Of a DNA stretch of 32,009 nt, positions 14,569 through 23,386 are shown in pieces. The notes beneath the pieces were generated by a model that did not search any database, was not told where the DNA came from, and saw only the letters and a list, made by a program, of their open reading frames with translations. Source of the DNA: an uncultured Oscillospiraceae bacterium (lineage in GTDB: Bacteria > Bacillota > Clostridia > Oscillospirales > Acutalibacteraceae); assembly GCA_959596515.1 (NCBI GenBank), contig CAUFXR010000020.1:1-32009 (forward strand), written 5' to 3'. The translations under genes and the position numbers were made by a program. Position 1 is the stretch's first letter. Each line of letters opens with the position of its first letter.

Positions 14569-14664
14569 AGAAAACAACTTAACTTACTCCGAGTTCAAGA
14601 ACGCGTTTTTCATAATACTCCTCCCTTAAAAGACAGGAGCCCGGCAACGGGTTCCTGTTTTTTT
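14569..14664 (+). ncRNA. Candidate small regulatory RNA with anti-Shine-Dalgarno motif
   Basis: A unit of about 96 nt between a near-consensus promoter and a strong terminator, with no open frame. Upstream of the terminator stem is CTCCTCCC (14618-14625), complementary to GGGAGGAG-type ribosome binding sites; C-rich stretches of this kind act as seed regions in several Firmicute small RNAs. The same CTCCT could also pair with AGGAG in the 5' arm of the terminator, so the seed may be masked in one fold. There is no gene for 650 bp downstream, which argues against a leader or attenuator. I do not recognise it as 6S, SRP or another named RNA. Confidence 0.5.
14633..14664 (+). terminator. Terminator of the candidate small RNA
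   Basis: 11-bp stem with one G-T pair (14633-14643 with 14648-14658), GCAA tetraloop and a run of seven T. Confidence 0.88.
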
Positions 14665-15245
14665 ATGAAGAGACTGGCGTATCCGTTCACCTGATCGTAA
14701 GACACCTCCAGCTCAAATCACAGGGATTGGTGACCCAGTATCTGAAACTGGGGATTCCCATAGGATTCTTTTCCCTATTTTAGGTCTACGACCGGTTTCG
14801 CACAAGCCATTAAAAATGCGCATCAAAATTTTGGGCAACGATCTTTCGGCGCTTATTCAGTTACCTTTAAGCCATCCTTTCAAAAGGCCAAAAGCCATGA
14901 ACATCCAGACTTTCTTCAGGCCGGCAGGAGAAAATGACAGGAAACCATTTTAGCCGATCAATCGTATGGCGATGCGCAGCGCCATTAAAAGCAGCTAGTG
15001 AAAAAAATTCCTTCAGAGCGCCGATAATAAGGCATAAAAACATTCTTCTGATATTTTAGGTTTTCAGAAGTGAAAGGCAAACCAAACTCTCAAAAGCAAT
15101 CCGCGAAAAGGCAGAATTAAAACTCCAGTAGCAAAAGTGAAAAAATCATTCTTATTATACTAGGCTTTCTCTCATTCGTCCATACCCAAAACCTCTGGAG
15201 TTTATGGAAAAATGATGTGAATAGCTGTACTTTTTTATCCTTTCC
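14665..15245. other. Long gene-free stretch before the galT operon
   Basis: About 580 bp with no intact gene. One plus-strand frame stays open for about 55 codons from 14777 and resumes in short runs after several stops, which might be decayed coding sequence, but I recognise no family in it. Confidence 0.4.
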
Positions 15246-15274
15246 TTGACCTGGAAAGAATAAAAAAATATAAT
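15246..15274 (+). promoter_or_regulatory. Promoter of the galT operon
   Basis: TTGACC (15246-15251), 17-bp spacer, TATAAT (15269-15274). GGAGG at 15312-15316 precedes the first ATG. Confidence 0.78.
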
Positions 15275-15322
15275 AATTTTAGGCTCACGTCATCATACAT
15301 TTTGGCTGTGTGGAGGTATTTC

Positions 15323-15991
15323 ATGTATTCACAATTAACTGTTTCGAAGCTTTTTGATTTATCTCAGACCCAGGCGGAGACATTGTTGAACCGTTTTCAG
15401 TATCCCTGGGAAGCTCTTCCCCATATAAAGGAATTTATTCTGGCCTTAGGTCCTGCGCTACCCAAGGATGAATATGAGGAAGTCAAGGAAAACGTTTGGG
15501 TTGCTAAATCCGCTGTGATTTTTCCCACTGCGTATCTTAATGGGCCCATTATCATCGGGAAAAACACGGAAGTCCGGCACGGCGCGTTTTTGCGCGGCAG
15601 CGCTTTGGTCGGCGAAAACGCTGTGGTAGGTAACTCTACAGAGTTGAAAAACGTCATTCTGTTCAATAACGTACAGGTGCCTCATTATAACTACGTAGGC
15701 GACTCTATTCTGGGATACCGCTCCCATATGGGCGCAGGCTCCATTACTTCTAATGTGAAATCCGATAAGACTCTCGTGACCGTCAACTATCAGGGAGAAA
15801 AAATCGCCACTGGGCTGAAAAAGTTCGGTGCCATTTTAGGGGATCACGTGGAAGTTGGCTGCAACTCCGTTCTGAACCCCGGAAGTGTCATCTGCCCCAA
15901 CAGCAATATTTATCCTTTGTCCATGGTGCGGGGTGTGGTTCCTCCCAAGAGTATCTACAAAACAGCGTCAGAAATCGCGGAAAAATTTTAG
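15323..15991 (+). CDS. Left-handed beta-helix (hexapeptide) acyltransferase-like protein
   Basis: A 222-residue protein whose residues from about 55 onward form a left-handed beta-helix of hexapeptide repeats (for example IIIGKN, ALVGEN, AVVGNS, SILGYR, AILGDH). It resembles the C-terminal half of GlmU or sugar-1-phosphate nucleotidylyltransferases but has no nucleotidyltransferase domain; the first 50 residues are a short helical region. The likely role is acyl transfer to a sugar or amino sugar, or a non-catalytic partner. The start is the ATG at 15323, six bases after GGAGG. It leads a four-gene operon, nine bases before galT, which suggests a sugar-phosphate related substrate. Automatic tools may call it UDP-N-acetylglucosamine pyrophosphorylase; the catalytic domain for that is missing. 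Confidence 0.83.
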   Translation: MYSQLTVSKLFDLSQTQAETLLNRFQYPWEALPHIKEFILALGPALPKDEYEEVKENVWVAKSAVIFPTAYLNGPIIIGKNTEVRHGAFLRGSALVGENAVVGNSTELKNVILFNNVQVPHYNYVGDSILGYRSHMGAGSITSNVKSDKTLVTVNYQGEKIATGLKKFGAILGDHVEVGCNSVLNPGSVICPNSNIYPLSMVRGVVPPKSIYKTASEIAEKF

Positions 15992-16000
15992 GAGTAAAAA

Positions 16001-17515
16001 ATGATCGATATTAATTTGGAAATTGCGCGGCTGGTGCGATACGGTATAAAAAAAGGACTTCTTCGTCAGGAAGACGCCGTGTTTGCTACCAACCGGATAC
16101 TGGCCTTACTGAAATTAAATGACTATAATCCCTCGGTTGCCCCGGACGAAAGTCTCGCAAGTCCGGAACCAATTTTAACCCGGATGCTGGACTGGGCGGC
16201 GGAAAACGGCCTTCTGGATAATAATTCTACGGTTTACCGGGATTTGCTGGACACGGAAATCATGGCTTGCCTAATGCCTCGCCCTTCTGAGGTGATCTAT
16301 CAGTTCCGTTCTCTTTTTCATATCAACAAAAAAGTTGCCACCGATTATTTCTACCGGCTTAGCCGGGATTCCAATTACATCCGCACCGATCGGGTAAAAA
16401 AAGACGAAAAGTGGGTGGCACAGACTCCCTACGGTTCCATGGACATCACCATCAATCTGTCCAAACCCGAAAAGGATCCGAAAGCAATCGCTGCCGCCAG
16501 AAAGGTGAAAAGCTCCTCCTATCCCAAATGCCTTCTGTGCAGAGAAAACGAAGGTTACGCCGGTAACGTATCCCAGCCTCCCAGAGGCAACCACCGTGTA
16601 ATCCCGATTGATCTTTGCGGCGAAATTTGGTATCTTCAGTATTCCCCTTACGTCTATTATAACGAGCATTGCATTTTATTAAACAGCAAACACGTTCCCA
16701 TGAAAATAGAGCGTAAAACCTTTTCCCGACTGCTGGCGTTTGTGGAAAAATTTCCTCACTACTTTATCGGCTCTAATGCCGATCTCCCCATTGTGGGAGG
16801 CTCTATTCTTTCCCATGACCATTTCCAGGGCGGCTGTTATGAGCTTCCCATGGCAAAAGCGCCAGCAGAAAAAACCATTTCTTTTGACGGCTATCCCCAA
16901 GTGGAGGCCTCGATCATCAAATGGCCCTTGTCCGTTATCCGCCTTTCTTCTGTGGACCAGAGTGTACTTATCGATCTGGCGGATAAAATTCTCTTCCATT
17001 GGCGATCCTATTCAGATCCTGCTGTGGAAATCGAAGCTTTTACCGGTGAGACGCCGCACAACACCATCACCCCTATCGCCCGCAAGCGGGGAAACCGGTT
17101 TGAGCTTGACCTGGTGCTGCGGAATAACCGCACCAGTCAGGAGCATCCCCTGGGAATTTTTCATCCCCATGCTGAATATCACCATTTGAAAAAAGAAAAC
17201 ATCGGCCTGATCGAGGTTATGGGCCTGGCGGTTCTCCCGGCCCGGCTGAAAGCCGAACTTGCCTTGGTGGAGGAGGCTTTGACCACTCCGGAAAAAGTTG
17301 ACCTTATTTTTTCCAAAGAAACTATGCTGCCCCATTACGACTGGTACCGGGAATTGAAAAGTATCTATTCCGGAGATCAGGATGTTCATACTTTTGTCCA
17401 GGCTCAGGTAGGCCAGGTATTTTCCGCTATTTTGGAGAATTCCGGGGTGTACAAAACAGATGAGACAGGCCGCAAAGCGTTTCTCCGATTTATTGACACT
17501 GTAAACGGGAAGTAA
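16001..17515 (+). CDS. galT: UTP/UDP-glucose--hexose-1-phosphate uridylyltransferase, class II
   Basis: Exchanges uridylyl groups between UDP-glucose and galactose 1-phosphate in the Leloir pathway. The 504-residue length and sequence are those of the Firmicute class II enzyme. The active-site region is NADLPIVGGSILSHDHFQGG (259-278), where the HxH pair is His272 and His274; the second is the expected uridylylated nucleophile. CLLC (177-180) could bind a metal. AGGAG lies just before the ATG, nine bases after the upstream gene. galE is not in the window, and the only kinase candidate is the atypical one at 9241. Confidence 0.94.
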   Translation: MIDINLEIARLVRYGIKKGLLRQEDAVFATNRILALLKLNDYNPSVAPDESLASPEPILTRMLDWAAENGLLDNNSTVYRDLLDTEIMACLMPRPSEVIYQFRSLFHINKKVATDYFYRLSRDSNYIRTDRVKKDEKWVAQTPYGSMDITINLSKPEKDPKAIAAARKVKSSSYPKCLLCRENEGYAGNVSQPPRGNHRVIPIDLCGEIWYLQYSPYVYYNEHCILLNSKHVPMKIERKTFSRLLAFVEKFPHYFIGSNADLPIVGGSILSHDHFQGGCYELPMAKAPAEKTISFDGYPQVEASIIKWPLSVIRLSSVDQSVLIDLADKILFHWRSYSDPAVEIEAFTGETPHNTITPIARKRGNRFELDLVLRNNRTSQEHPLGIFHPHAEYHHLKKENIGLIEVMGLAVLPARLKAELALVEEALTTPEKVDLIFSKETMLPHYDWYRELKSIYSGDQDVHTFVQAQVGQVFSAILENSGVYKTDETGRKAFLRFIDTVNGK

Positions 17516-17519
17516 AGCT

Positions 17520-18380
17520 ATGAATAACAAACGAATCGCCACAATTCATGATCTTTCCGGATTTGGAAAATGTTCTTTGACCATTATTCTTCCGATTCTA
17601 TCTGCTTGCGGGCTGGAGACTTGTCCTTTGCCCACGGCTTTTCTCTCCTCTCATACCGGCGGACTGCCTGGATTTACCCACCGGGATCTCACTGCTGATC
17701 TTCTTCCCGCCGCCCGCCAATGGAGCGCACTAAACCTCCATTTTGACGGCATTTACAGTGGCTTTCTGGGCTCTTTGGAGCAAATTTCCGTGGTATCGGA
17801 AATTTTTGACTTGCTTTCAAATCAGGAAACCTTAATTTTTGTTGACCCCTGTATGGCGGATAATGGAAAGCTGTATCAAACCTATTCCGCCGAAATGGCC
17901 AAAGAAACCCAAGCGCTCTGTCACAAAGCGGATTTTATTCTGCCAAACCTTACGGAGGCGTGTCTTTTATTGGATGAATCTTACTGTCCGGAGCAATACC
18001 GGACCCGTGAGGCCGTAGCGCAGTTGGCACAACGTTTGGCCGCTTGCTTCCAGTGTGGTGTGATCCTTACCGGAGTAGGGTTTTCCCCGGAGCAAACCGG
18101 CGCTGTCTGCCTATCCAATTCGGAGGAGCAGCCGGTCTTTGTGTTTTCCCGGAAAATCCCCCGCCATTATCATGGTACCGGTGACCTGTTCGCTAGCGTT
18201 TTTGTGGCCGCTAAAATGAAGGGACTGGAAACCAGCCGCTGCGCTCAAATCGCCGCGGATTTTGTCAGCGACACCATTTCCCGCACGGTCCGCGACGGTA
18301 CGGATGAGCGGTACGGCGTAAATTTCGAGCAGGGTATTCCGGATCTGATCAGTCGATTTCGAAAGGAGGCATTGCTGTGA
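17520..18380 (+). CDS. Pyridoxamine/pyridoxal kinase-like PfkB-family protein
   Basis: A 286-residue ribokinase-fold kinase of the PdxY/PdxK group, expected to phosphorylate pyridoxamine or pyridoxal for vitamin B6 salvage. The N-terminal HDLSGFGKCSLT is the substrate-loop motif of pyridoxal kinases; the anion-hole and catalytic base motif is GTGDLFAS (219-226) with Asp222. LPNLTEACLL (141-150) is the usual central motif. It starts four bases after the galT stop and overlaps the HAD gene by 4 bp, so it is firmly part of the operon. Why a B6 kinase is coupled to GalT is not evident; a different small hydroxymethyl substrate cannot be excluded. Confidence 0.87.
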   Translation: MNNKRIATIHDLSGFGKCSLTIILPILSACGLETCPLPTAFLSSHTGGLPGFTHRDLTADLLPAARQWSALNLHFDGIYSGFLGSLEQISVVSEIFDLLSNQETLIFVDPCMADNGKLYQTYSAEMAKETQALCHKADFILPNLTEACLLLDESYCPEQYRTREAVAQLAQRLAACFQCGVILTGVGFSPEQTGAVCLSNSEEQPVFVFSRKIPRHYHGTGDLFASVFVAAKMKGLETSRCAQIAADFVSDTISRTVRDGTDERYGVNFEQGIPDLISRFRKEALL

Positions 18381-18985
18381 ACAAAATCAATACTTTTATT
18401 TTCGATATGGGAAACGTCTTGATCGACTATAATCCCTTCCGTATCATGGAGCAAATTGTCGGGGATTGGGAAGCTACTCCTGAAATTATGGCTGCTACCG
18501 TGTTTTCCCCCTTGTGGATCGAGCTGGACAAAGGCTCTATTTCTCAGGAAGATGCGGTAAAAATCATGATCCGTCAGGCGCCTCAGCATCAAGAGAAAAT
18601 CCAAGCTGTGATGGATCGGTGGGATGAAACCCTTTTGCCGGTTCCCGGTATGCTGGAGTTGGTAGCTCAATTAAAGGCCCAGGGGTATGGTTTGCATTTG
18701 CTTTCCAACGCTTCGCTGCGCTTCTATCAATATCAAGACCGTTTCCCGGTGATGAAACTGATGGATTCCATTCATATTTCCGCCAGTATTCGTCTGATTA
18801 AGCCAGATCCCAAAATTTATCAAAGTGTATTGGATGCGCAGGGGCTTCATCCGGAGGCTTGCTTGTTTGTAGATGACCTGAGTGATAACATTCAGGGCGC
18901 TCAAGCGTGCGGGATCCAGGGTTATCAATTTTCCACGCCTGACGCCTTCTCTGTTTTTCTCCGACAGAATAAATTTCTTCCATAA
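18377..18985 (+). CDS. HAD-superfamily phosphatase, YihX-like
   Basis: A 202-residue HAD subfamily IA hydrolase. Motif I is FIFDMGNVLIDYNP with nucleophile Asp10; motif II is LLSNAS, motif III has the Lys of IKPDP, and motif IV is FVDDLSDN. The FDxGNVL form of motif I is that of the YihX/glucose-1-phosphatase-like branch. In this operon a hexose 1-phosphate is a plausible substrate, since GalT uses and makes them; this is inference. The GTG start overlaps the previous stop (GTGA) and has AAAGGAGG upstream. No terminator follows, so transcription may continue into the cupin-like gene. Confidence 0.88.
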   Translation: MNKINTFIFDMGNVLIDYNPFRIMEQIVGDWEATPEIMAATVFSPLWIELDKGSISQEDAVKIMIRQAPQHQEKIQAVMDRWDETLLPVPGMLELVAQLKAQGYGLHLLSNASLRFYQYQDRFPVMKLMDSIHISASIRLIKPDPKIYQSVLDAQGLHPEACLFVDDLSDNIQGAQACGIQGYQFSTPDAFSVFLRQNKFLP

Positions 18986-19020
18986 AATGTTTCCTGTCTC
19001 TTTCTTTCCTGTTTTAAGAG

Positions 19021-19029
19021 TGCTATAAT
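19021..19029 (+). promoter_or_regulatory. Extended -10 promoter of the cupin-like gene
   Basis: TGCTATAAT (19021-19029) is an extended -10 element; no good -35 lies upstream. AGGAGG at 19042-19047 serves the ATG at 19056. Confidence 0.5.
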
Positions 19030-19055
19030 AAAAGAAAAAATAGGAGGTTTTTTTC

Positions 19056-19508
19056 ATGAATGTAAAAATTCAGGATCTAAAAGATGTAACCATCAGCGGC
19101 GTTAAGACTCTTTGCACCAACTCCTTAGAGCCTTATAAGGAAAACTTTTTTGAGTGGACTGCATTTCCCATGGTAGTGGATTTCAAGTCTACAAAGATCG
19201 CCTGCGGCCTCTTGGAAGGCTGGCATCATACTCCTACCTTCGATGAGATCGAGTATCACGAGGACACGGAACTGTTTTATTTCTTAGAAGGCCCTGCCCT
19301 GATGCTGTTTGCGGATATCAAGGATGGCAAAGCGGTTATGGAGTCCGCTCAGATTGTCCGGATCCCCGCTGGCACAGAACTGAGCATTGATCCCGGCAAG
19401 GGTCACTTTGTAGCGGTGGCTGAGGGTGATACCATGAAGGCTGTCGTGATCTCTCCGGTTCAGGATGCCCCCAGAGTTACTTTGGCTGAGACCGTCTGCG
19501 GAGAATAA
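19056..19508 (+). CDS. Cupin-fold protein, ureidoglycolate lyase-like
   Basis: A 150-residue soluble protein with the beta-rich, glycine-punctuated pattern of a single cupin domain. EYHEDTELFYFLEG (about 67-80) would be the first cupin motif, and IPAGTELSIDPGKGHFVAVAEG the second, giving possible metal ligands from HxDxE and the later His. The second motif resembles the AllA (ureidoglycolate lyase) superfamily. No purine degradation genes are nearby, so a real role in allantoin breakdown is not supported. It follows the HAD gene by 70 bp without a terminator, has its own -10 element, and ends before a strong terminator. Confidence 0.65.
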   Translation: MNVKIQDLKDVTISGVKTLCTNSLEPYKENFFEWTAFPMVVDFKSTKIACGLLEGWHHTPTFDEIEYHEDTELFYFLEGPALMLFADIKDGKAVMESAQIVRIPAGTELSIDPGKGHFVAVAEGDTMKAVVISPVQDAPRVTLAETVCGE

Positions 19509-19682
19509 TCCTTCATTTCCGGTTTCATAAAGTGTTTTAAGTGTCCTAGTGTTCTAGTGAAAATGCAGAAAATCCTAATTTACAGGCACTGAACAATGGG
19601 GATTCAGGCACTGTTACTTAAGGTCTTTAAAAAATTTAAGCCTATTTGCGTTTTCCTGAAACAAGAAAACAAGAAAGACTAG

Positions 19683-19719
19683 CGCCGCGAAAAGGATTTC
19701 CCTTTTCGCGGCGTTTTTT
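19683..19719 (+). terminator. Terminator of the galT/cupin transcript
   Basis: Perfect 12-bp stem (19683-19694 with 19702-19713), 7-nt loop and six T. Confidence 0.9.
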
Positions 19720-19984
19720 GTATCAGCGCTTGAAGCCTTCATACTCAGCGAATCTTAAGCGTCACTAGGGCGAAAAATCTTCACCGCAAGCCCGGAATAG
19801 AGCGAACCATTGTAAGTATCCGCGCAGTCAGATAAAAGAAGGGAAAAGGCGTTTTTGAAGCGGATCATTTCTTACGGATAGTGGTACAGAAGACGCGTAA
19901 GATGTAGAATCTATTTTCCGTTTTTTCCCGGAAGATGCAAAGAATAATGTTCTTTGAGGGAGGTATACCGCTTAGTACCTCTGG

Positions 19985-20021
19985 ACGGTAAAAAGCCCGC
20001 TCCTGTTGGAACGGGCTTTTT
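19985..20021 (-). terminator. Terminator of the DUF1846 gene
   Basis: 10-bp stem (19990-19999 with 20012-20021) extended by a TCC/GGA pair, with A/T runs inside the stem on both sides. Confidence 0.8.
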
Positions 20022-20040
20022 CATAAAATTTTTTATTGCA

Positions 20041-21531
20041 TTACTTATGATACAGCTTTTTCGATTGATAAACTGGTTCCGTCGTTAAATTCACGCCTAA
20101 CTTTCGGAAAGTTGTCTCATCCACCTGAGACAAAATCACCGAGGAATGGGCCTCACATCCTTTCAGCTTGGAAAGCTGTTTTAAAGCCAAAGCCGCGGTA
20201 GGATTGGTAGCCGCACTGATCGAAAGAGCAATCAAAATCTCATCGGTATGGAGTCTGGGATTGTTATTGCCCAAATGCTTGATTTTCAAATTCTGGATCG
20301 GCTCAATAACGATAGGCGAAATCAGCAATATGTCATGGCTGATGCCCCCTAGTCTCTTCAGCGCGTTCAGCAGCATAGCTGCGGATGCCCCAAGCAAAGA
20401 GGACGTTCCCCCGGTGATCACCTGGCCATCGGGCAACTGAATAGCCGCCGCAGGCAGCTTATCCTGCTCAGCCCGCTCCAAAGCCGGCATCACGCAGGCT
20501 CTATCCTTCACGCTGACGCCTGCTTTGCTCATCAGAAGCTCAACCTTCATGACAGCTTCCTCATCCAAACGGCCCTGCTTAGCGTCTCTCAGTGTATGAT
20601 AATACCGGCGGATAATCTCCTGGCAGGAGGCTTCCCGGCAGGCCTGATCGTCCACAATACATTTTCCAGCCATATTTACCCCCATATCCGTGGGAGATTT
20701 ATAAGGGCTTTCCCCAAAGATACGTTCAAAGGTAGCGTTAAGCACTGGAAAAATTTCCACATCCCGGTTATAGTTCACCGCTGTGGTTCCATAAGCCTCA
20801 AGATGGAAAGGATCGATCATATTCACATCGTTTAAGTCAGCTGTCGCTGCCTCATAAGCCAAATTGACCGGATGCTTCAGCGGCAAATTCCAAATGGGGA
20901 ACGTTTCAAATTTCGCGTAGCCGGCCTTAATCCCGCGTCTATGCTCATGATAAAGCTGAGATAAACAGGTGGCCATCTTGCCGCTTCCTGGTCCCGGCGC
21001 CGTCACAATCACCAAGGGACGGGTAGTTTCAATATACTCGTTTTTGCCATAGCCCTCGTCACTGACGATGAGCGGAATATTGGCGGGATAACCGGCGATG
21101 GGATAATGAAGGTAAACCGGAACCCCCAGCATCTGAAGACGGTTCTTAAAAGTATCCGCCGCAGCCTGCCCTGAATACTGCGCGATCACTACACTGCCTA
21201 CATACAGTCCAATCCCTCGAAACGCATCGATTAACCGAAGCACATCCGCGTCGTAAGTGATTCCCAAATCGCCACGGACCTTACTTTTTTCAATATCGGC
21301 GGCGTTGATAACAATGACAATTTCCGCTTGATCCTTTAGCTGGAGGAGCATACGCACCTTGCTATCCGGCTGGAAGCCCGGCAACACTCGACTCGCGTGA
21401 TAATCGTCAAACAGCTTACCGCCCAGTTCCAGGTAAAGCTTATTGTCAAACTGGTTGATTCTCTCCAAAATATGACTGGATTGCGTCTTTAAATACAGGT
21501 CGTTGTCAAATCCAATTTTCATGCTTTTCAC
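20041..21531 (-). CDS. DUF1846 family protein
   Basis: A 496-residue protein matching the DUF1846 family, widespread in Firmicutes and of unknown biochemical role. It starts with the family's MKIGFDNDLYLKTQSSHILERI motif region and contains a P-loop-like PGPGSGK (179-185) followed by MATCLSQLYHEH; no membrane segment is visible. The start is the GTG at 21531, with TAGGAA nine bases upstream, or the ATG at 21522, which lies closer to the family's usual start; they differ by three residues. It is monocistronic with its own promoter and terminator. A nucleotide-dependent activity is possible from the glycine-rich loop, but I would not assign one. Confidence 0.88.
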   Translation of the reverse strand: MKSMKIGFDNDLYLKTQSSHILERINQFDNKLYLELGGKLFDDYHASRVLPGFQPDSKVRMLLQLKDQAEIVIVINAADIEKSKVRGDLGITYDADVLRLIDAFRGIGLYVGSVVIAQYSGQAAADTFKNRLQMLGVPVYLHYPIAGYPANIPLIVSDEGYGKNEYIETTRPLVIVTAPGPGSGKMATCLSQLYHEHRRGIKAGYAKFETFPIWNLPLKHPVNLAYEAATADLNDVNMIDPFHLEAYGTTAVNYNRDVEIFPVLNATFERIFGESPYKSPTDMGVNMAGKCIVDDQACREASCQEIIRRYYHTLRDAKQGRLDEEAVMKVELLMSKAGVSVKDRACVMPALERAEQDKLPAAAIQLPDGQVITGGTSSLLGASAAMLLNALKRLGGISHDILLISPIVIEPIQNLKIKHLGNNNPRLHTDEILIALSISAATNPTAALALKQLSKLKGCEAHSSVILSQVDETTFRKLGVNLTTEPVYQSKKLYHK

Positions 21532-21554
21532 TCGCTTTCATTCCTACAAAGTCC

Positions 21555-21583
21555 ATTATAATAAACTTACCGGGGAAATACAA
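21555..21583 (-). promoter_or_regulatory. Promoter of the DUF1846 gene
   Basis: Minus strand TTGTAT (21583-21578), 17-bp spacer, TATAAT (21560-21555). The -10 is perfect, the -35 weak. Confidence 0.55.
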
Positions 21584-21977
21584 CTGCATCTTGACGAAAC
21601 CATTGTAGAAATTTGAGCAAAAAAAACGCTTTTTTTTCTTAAATTTCTCCTAGTGAGCTTTCAATCAAAAAGTAAATAGGCGCAAGCCTTATCTCAAATC
21701 GGTTTTTTAACTGCCGCTAACAGCGTGCCGATATCCCAGATCGCTCAAGCAATTATTTTATTTTTTAAAGGATAACTTAAAATCGCCAGGCTGTGGAGTG
21801 TCCATAACCTATTCCGCCGGATTTTTATCATAAAAAACTCGCTTGATCCTCTTTCAGGATCTATCAGCGGTACCGGGTTTTATTTCTCAGCAGCACCAAA
21901 AAAACAAGCCTGCAGCGAAACAGGCTTGTTTTTGGGGATTCCCTTAAATTTAATCAAAAGTGAAAACAGAGACACGA
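21584..21977. other. Gene-free stretch between the DUF1846 gene and the dehydratase-like gene
   Basis: Nothing coding seen. The only clear structure is the terminator at 21893-21933. Confidence 0.5.
21893..21933 (-). terminator. Terminator of the activase/dehydratase operon
   Basis: 13-bp stem (21900-21912... paired with 21921-21933), 8-nt loop; on the minus strand it ends in a run of seven T. Confidence 0.88.
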
Positions 21978-23318
21978 TCAAGATTTCCGTGATTCCGTCG
22001 GCACCGCTTCCTGGAGCTCCGCCGGCTTCGCCTCTGCCGGCGCTTCCTCCTGCTGGAGATTCTCGCGGGCAACCGACAGCATCAGTTTAATTCGGTTTTC
22101 CTGGTTTACTCTGGTAGCACCAGGATCGTAATCGATCGCCACAATATTCGCCTTGGGATTCCGTTCCTTGATCTTGCGGATCATCCCTTTCCCGCAAATA
22201 TGGTTGGGTAGGCAGCCAAACGGCTGGGTACAGACGATATTTTCATAACCGGATTCCGCAAGCTCCAGCATTTCCGCTGTCAAAAGCCATCCCTCTCCCA
22301 TTTTGTCGCCGTAACCGATCACGCCTTTTACCAGCTCCTTGATGTGGGCATAGGGACTGGGCGGCAAAAATTTCGGCTGTCGTTTGATCGCCGCGATCAA
22401 AATTGACTCTATCTTAGTACAGTATTGCATCAGGGCGCTGACCGCCGCGTACTTCAGGGGATTGCCTCCATAAAGTTTGATATCTTCCAGGCGGTTATCT
22501 ACCTTAAACATCGCGAAACCCATAATTCCAGGCAGGCAGACCTCACAGTCCTGGGATTCCAAAAATTCTTCGAGGCAGTTGTTTCCCAAAGGAGCGTATT
22601 TGACGTAAATTTCTCCTACCACACCAACCTTAACCTTTTTCTTAGTATGGTTCAGATTCAGCTTGGCGAAATCGTCCACGATTTTATTCATATTTCTTTC
22701 CAGATCTTTGGCGCTGTATCCGCTGCCGGAATTCAGTTCCTTCGCCAGCTGCTGGCTCCACCGGGATACCAGCCGATCACTTTCCCCGGCAATAATTTCA
22801 TAGGGTTTACACTGGTTCCGCAGCAGCATCAGCTCATCGCCATAAATCAGAGCCGCCACCACACGGCGGATCATCGGCAGGGTGATGTGAAATCCGCTGT
22901 TTTTCTCTAAGCCGGAAATATTCAGGCTGATGACCGGCACCTTTTCATAGCCAGCCTTTTTCAGCGCTTTCCGCAGAAGATGAATATAGTTGGACGCACG
23001 GCATCCACCGCCGGTCTGGGTGATCATCAGGGCGGTATGATCCAAATCATACTTTCCGGAATTCAACGCGTCGATCATCTGCCCGATAACCAAGATCGCC
23101 GGATAACAAGTATCATTATGTACGTACTTTAGGCCAGTCTGAGCGATTTGAGGGCCGGTGGTCTCCAAAAGTACCGCCTTATAGCCATAATGGGTAAACA
23201 CATCCTTGATGATGTTAAAATGGATCGGCGCCATCATGGGAAACAAAATTGTGTATTCTTTTTTCATTTCCCTGGTAAACAACAGGCGTCCGGTTTTATC
23301 GTACTGTAATTTTGCCAT
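21978..23318 (-). CDS. 2-hydroxyacyl-CoA dehydratase (HgdB-like) domain protein
   Basis: A 446-residue protein of the 2-hydroxyglutaryl-CoA dehydratase D-component group. Conserved cysteines that could hold an iron-sulfur cluster are Cys71 (NDTCYP), Cys106 (GGGCRAS) and those of QPFGCLPNHICGKG near the C-terminal third. The last 25 residues are a Glu/Ala/Pro-rich tail. AAAGGAG precedes the ATG. It follows the double activase gene by 68 bp on the same strand, and in many Clostridia an equivalent domain is the C-terminal part of one protein of about 1400 residues. No A/B catalytic subunit pair or CoA transferase is nearby, so fermentation of a hydroxy acid is not indicated. Confidence 0.85.
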   Translation of the reverse strand: MAKLQYDKTGRLLFTREMKKEYTILFPMMAPIHFNIIKDVFTHYGYKAVLLETTGPQIAQTGLKYVHNDTCYPAILVIGQMIDALNSGKYDLDHTALMITQTGGGCRASNYIHLLRKALKKAGYEKVPVISLNISGLEKNSGFHITLPMIRRVVAALIYGDELMLLRNQCKPYEIIAGESDRLVSRWSQQLAKELNSGSGYSAKDLERNMNKIVDDFAKLNLNHTKKKVKVGVVGEIYVKYAPLGNNCLEEFLESQDCEVCLPGIMGFAMFKVDNRLEDIKLYGGNPLKYAAVSALMQYCTKIESILIAAIKRQPKFLPPSPYAHIKELVKGVIGYGDKMGEGWLLTAEMLELAESGYENIVCTQPFGCLPNHICGKGMIRKIKERNPKANIVAIDYDPGATRVNQENRIKLMLSVARENLQQEEAPAEAKPAELQEAVPTESRKS

Positions 23319-23386
23319 AATGGTCTCCTTTAACGCCGCCGGCTAAGCGCTGATGGTTGATATAGAGAATATCGCCGGCAAAATGA

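Larger units (their letters stand above)
19509..20040. other. Intergenic region between convergent genes, with two terminators
   Basis: Holds the terminators at 19683-19719 (plus) and 19990-20021 (minus). The 270 bp between them contain no supported gene. Confidence 0.5.

Noticed and set aside
14777..15230. Decayed transposase gene
   Set aside because: One frame is open for about 55 codons and a short later run slightly recalls a DDE motif, but stops are frequent, there are no terminal inverted repeats, and no family can be named.
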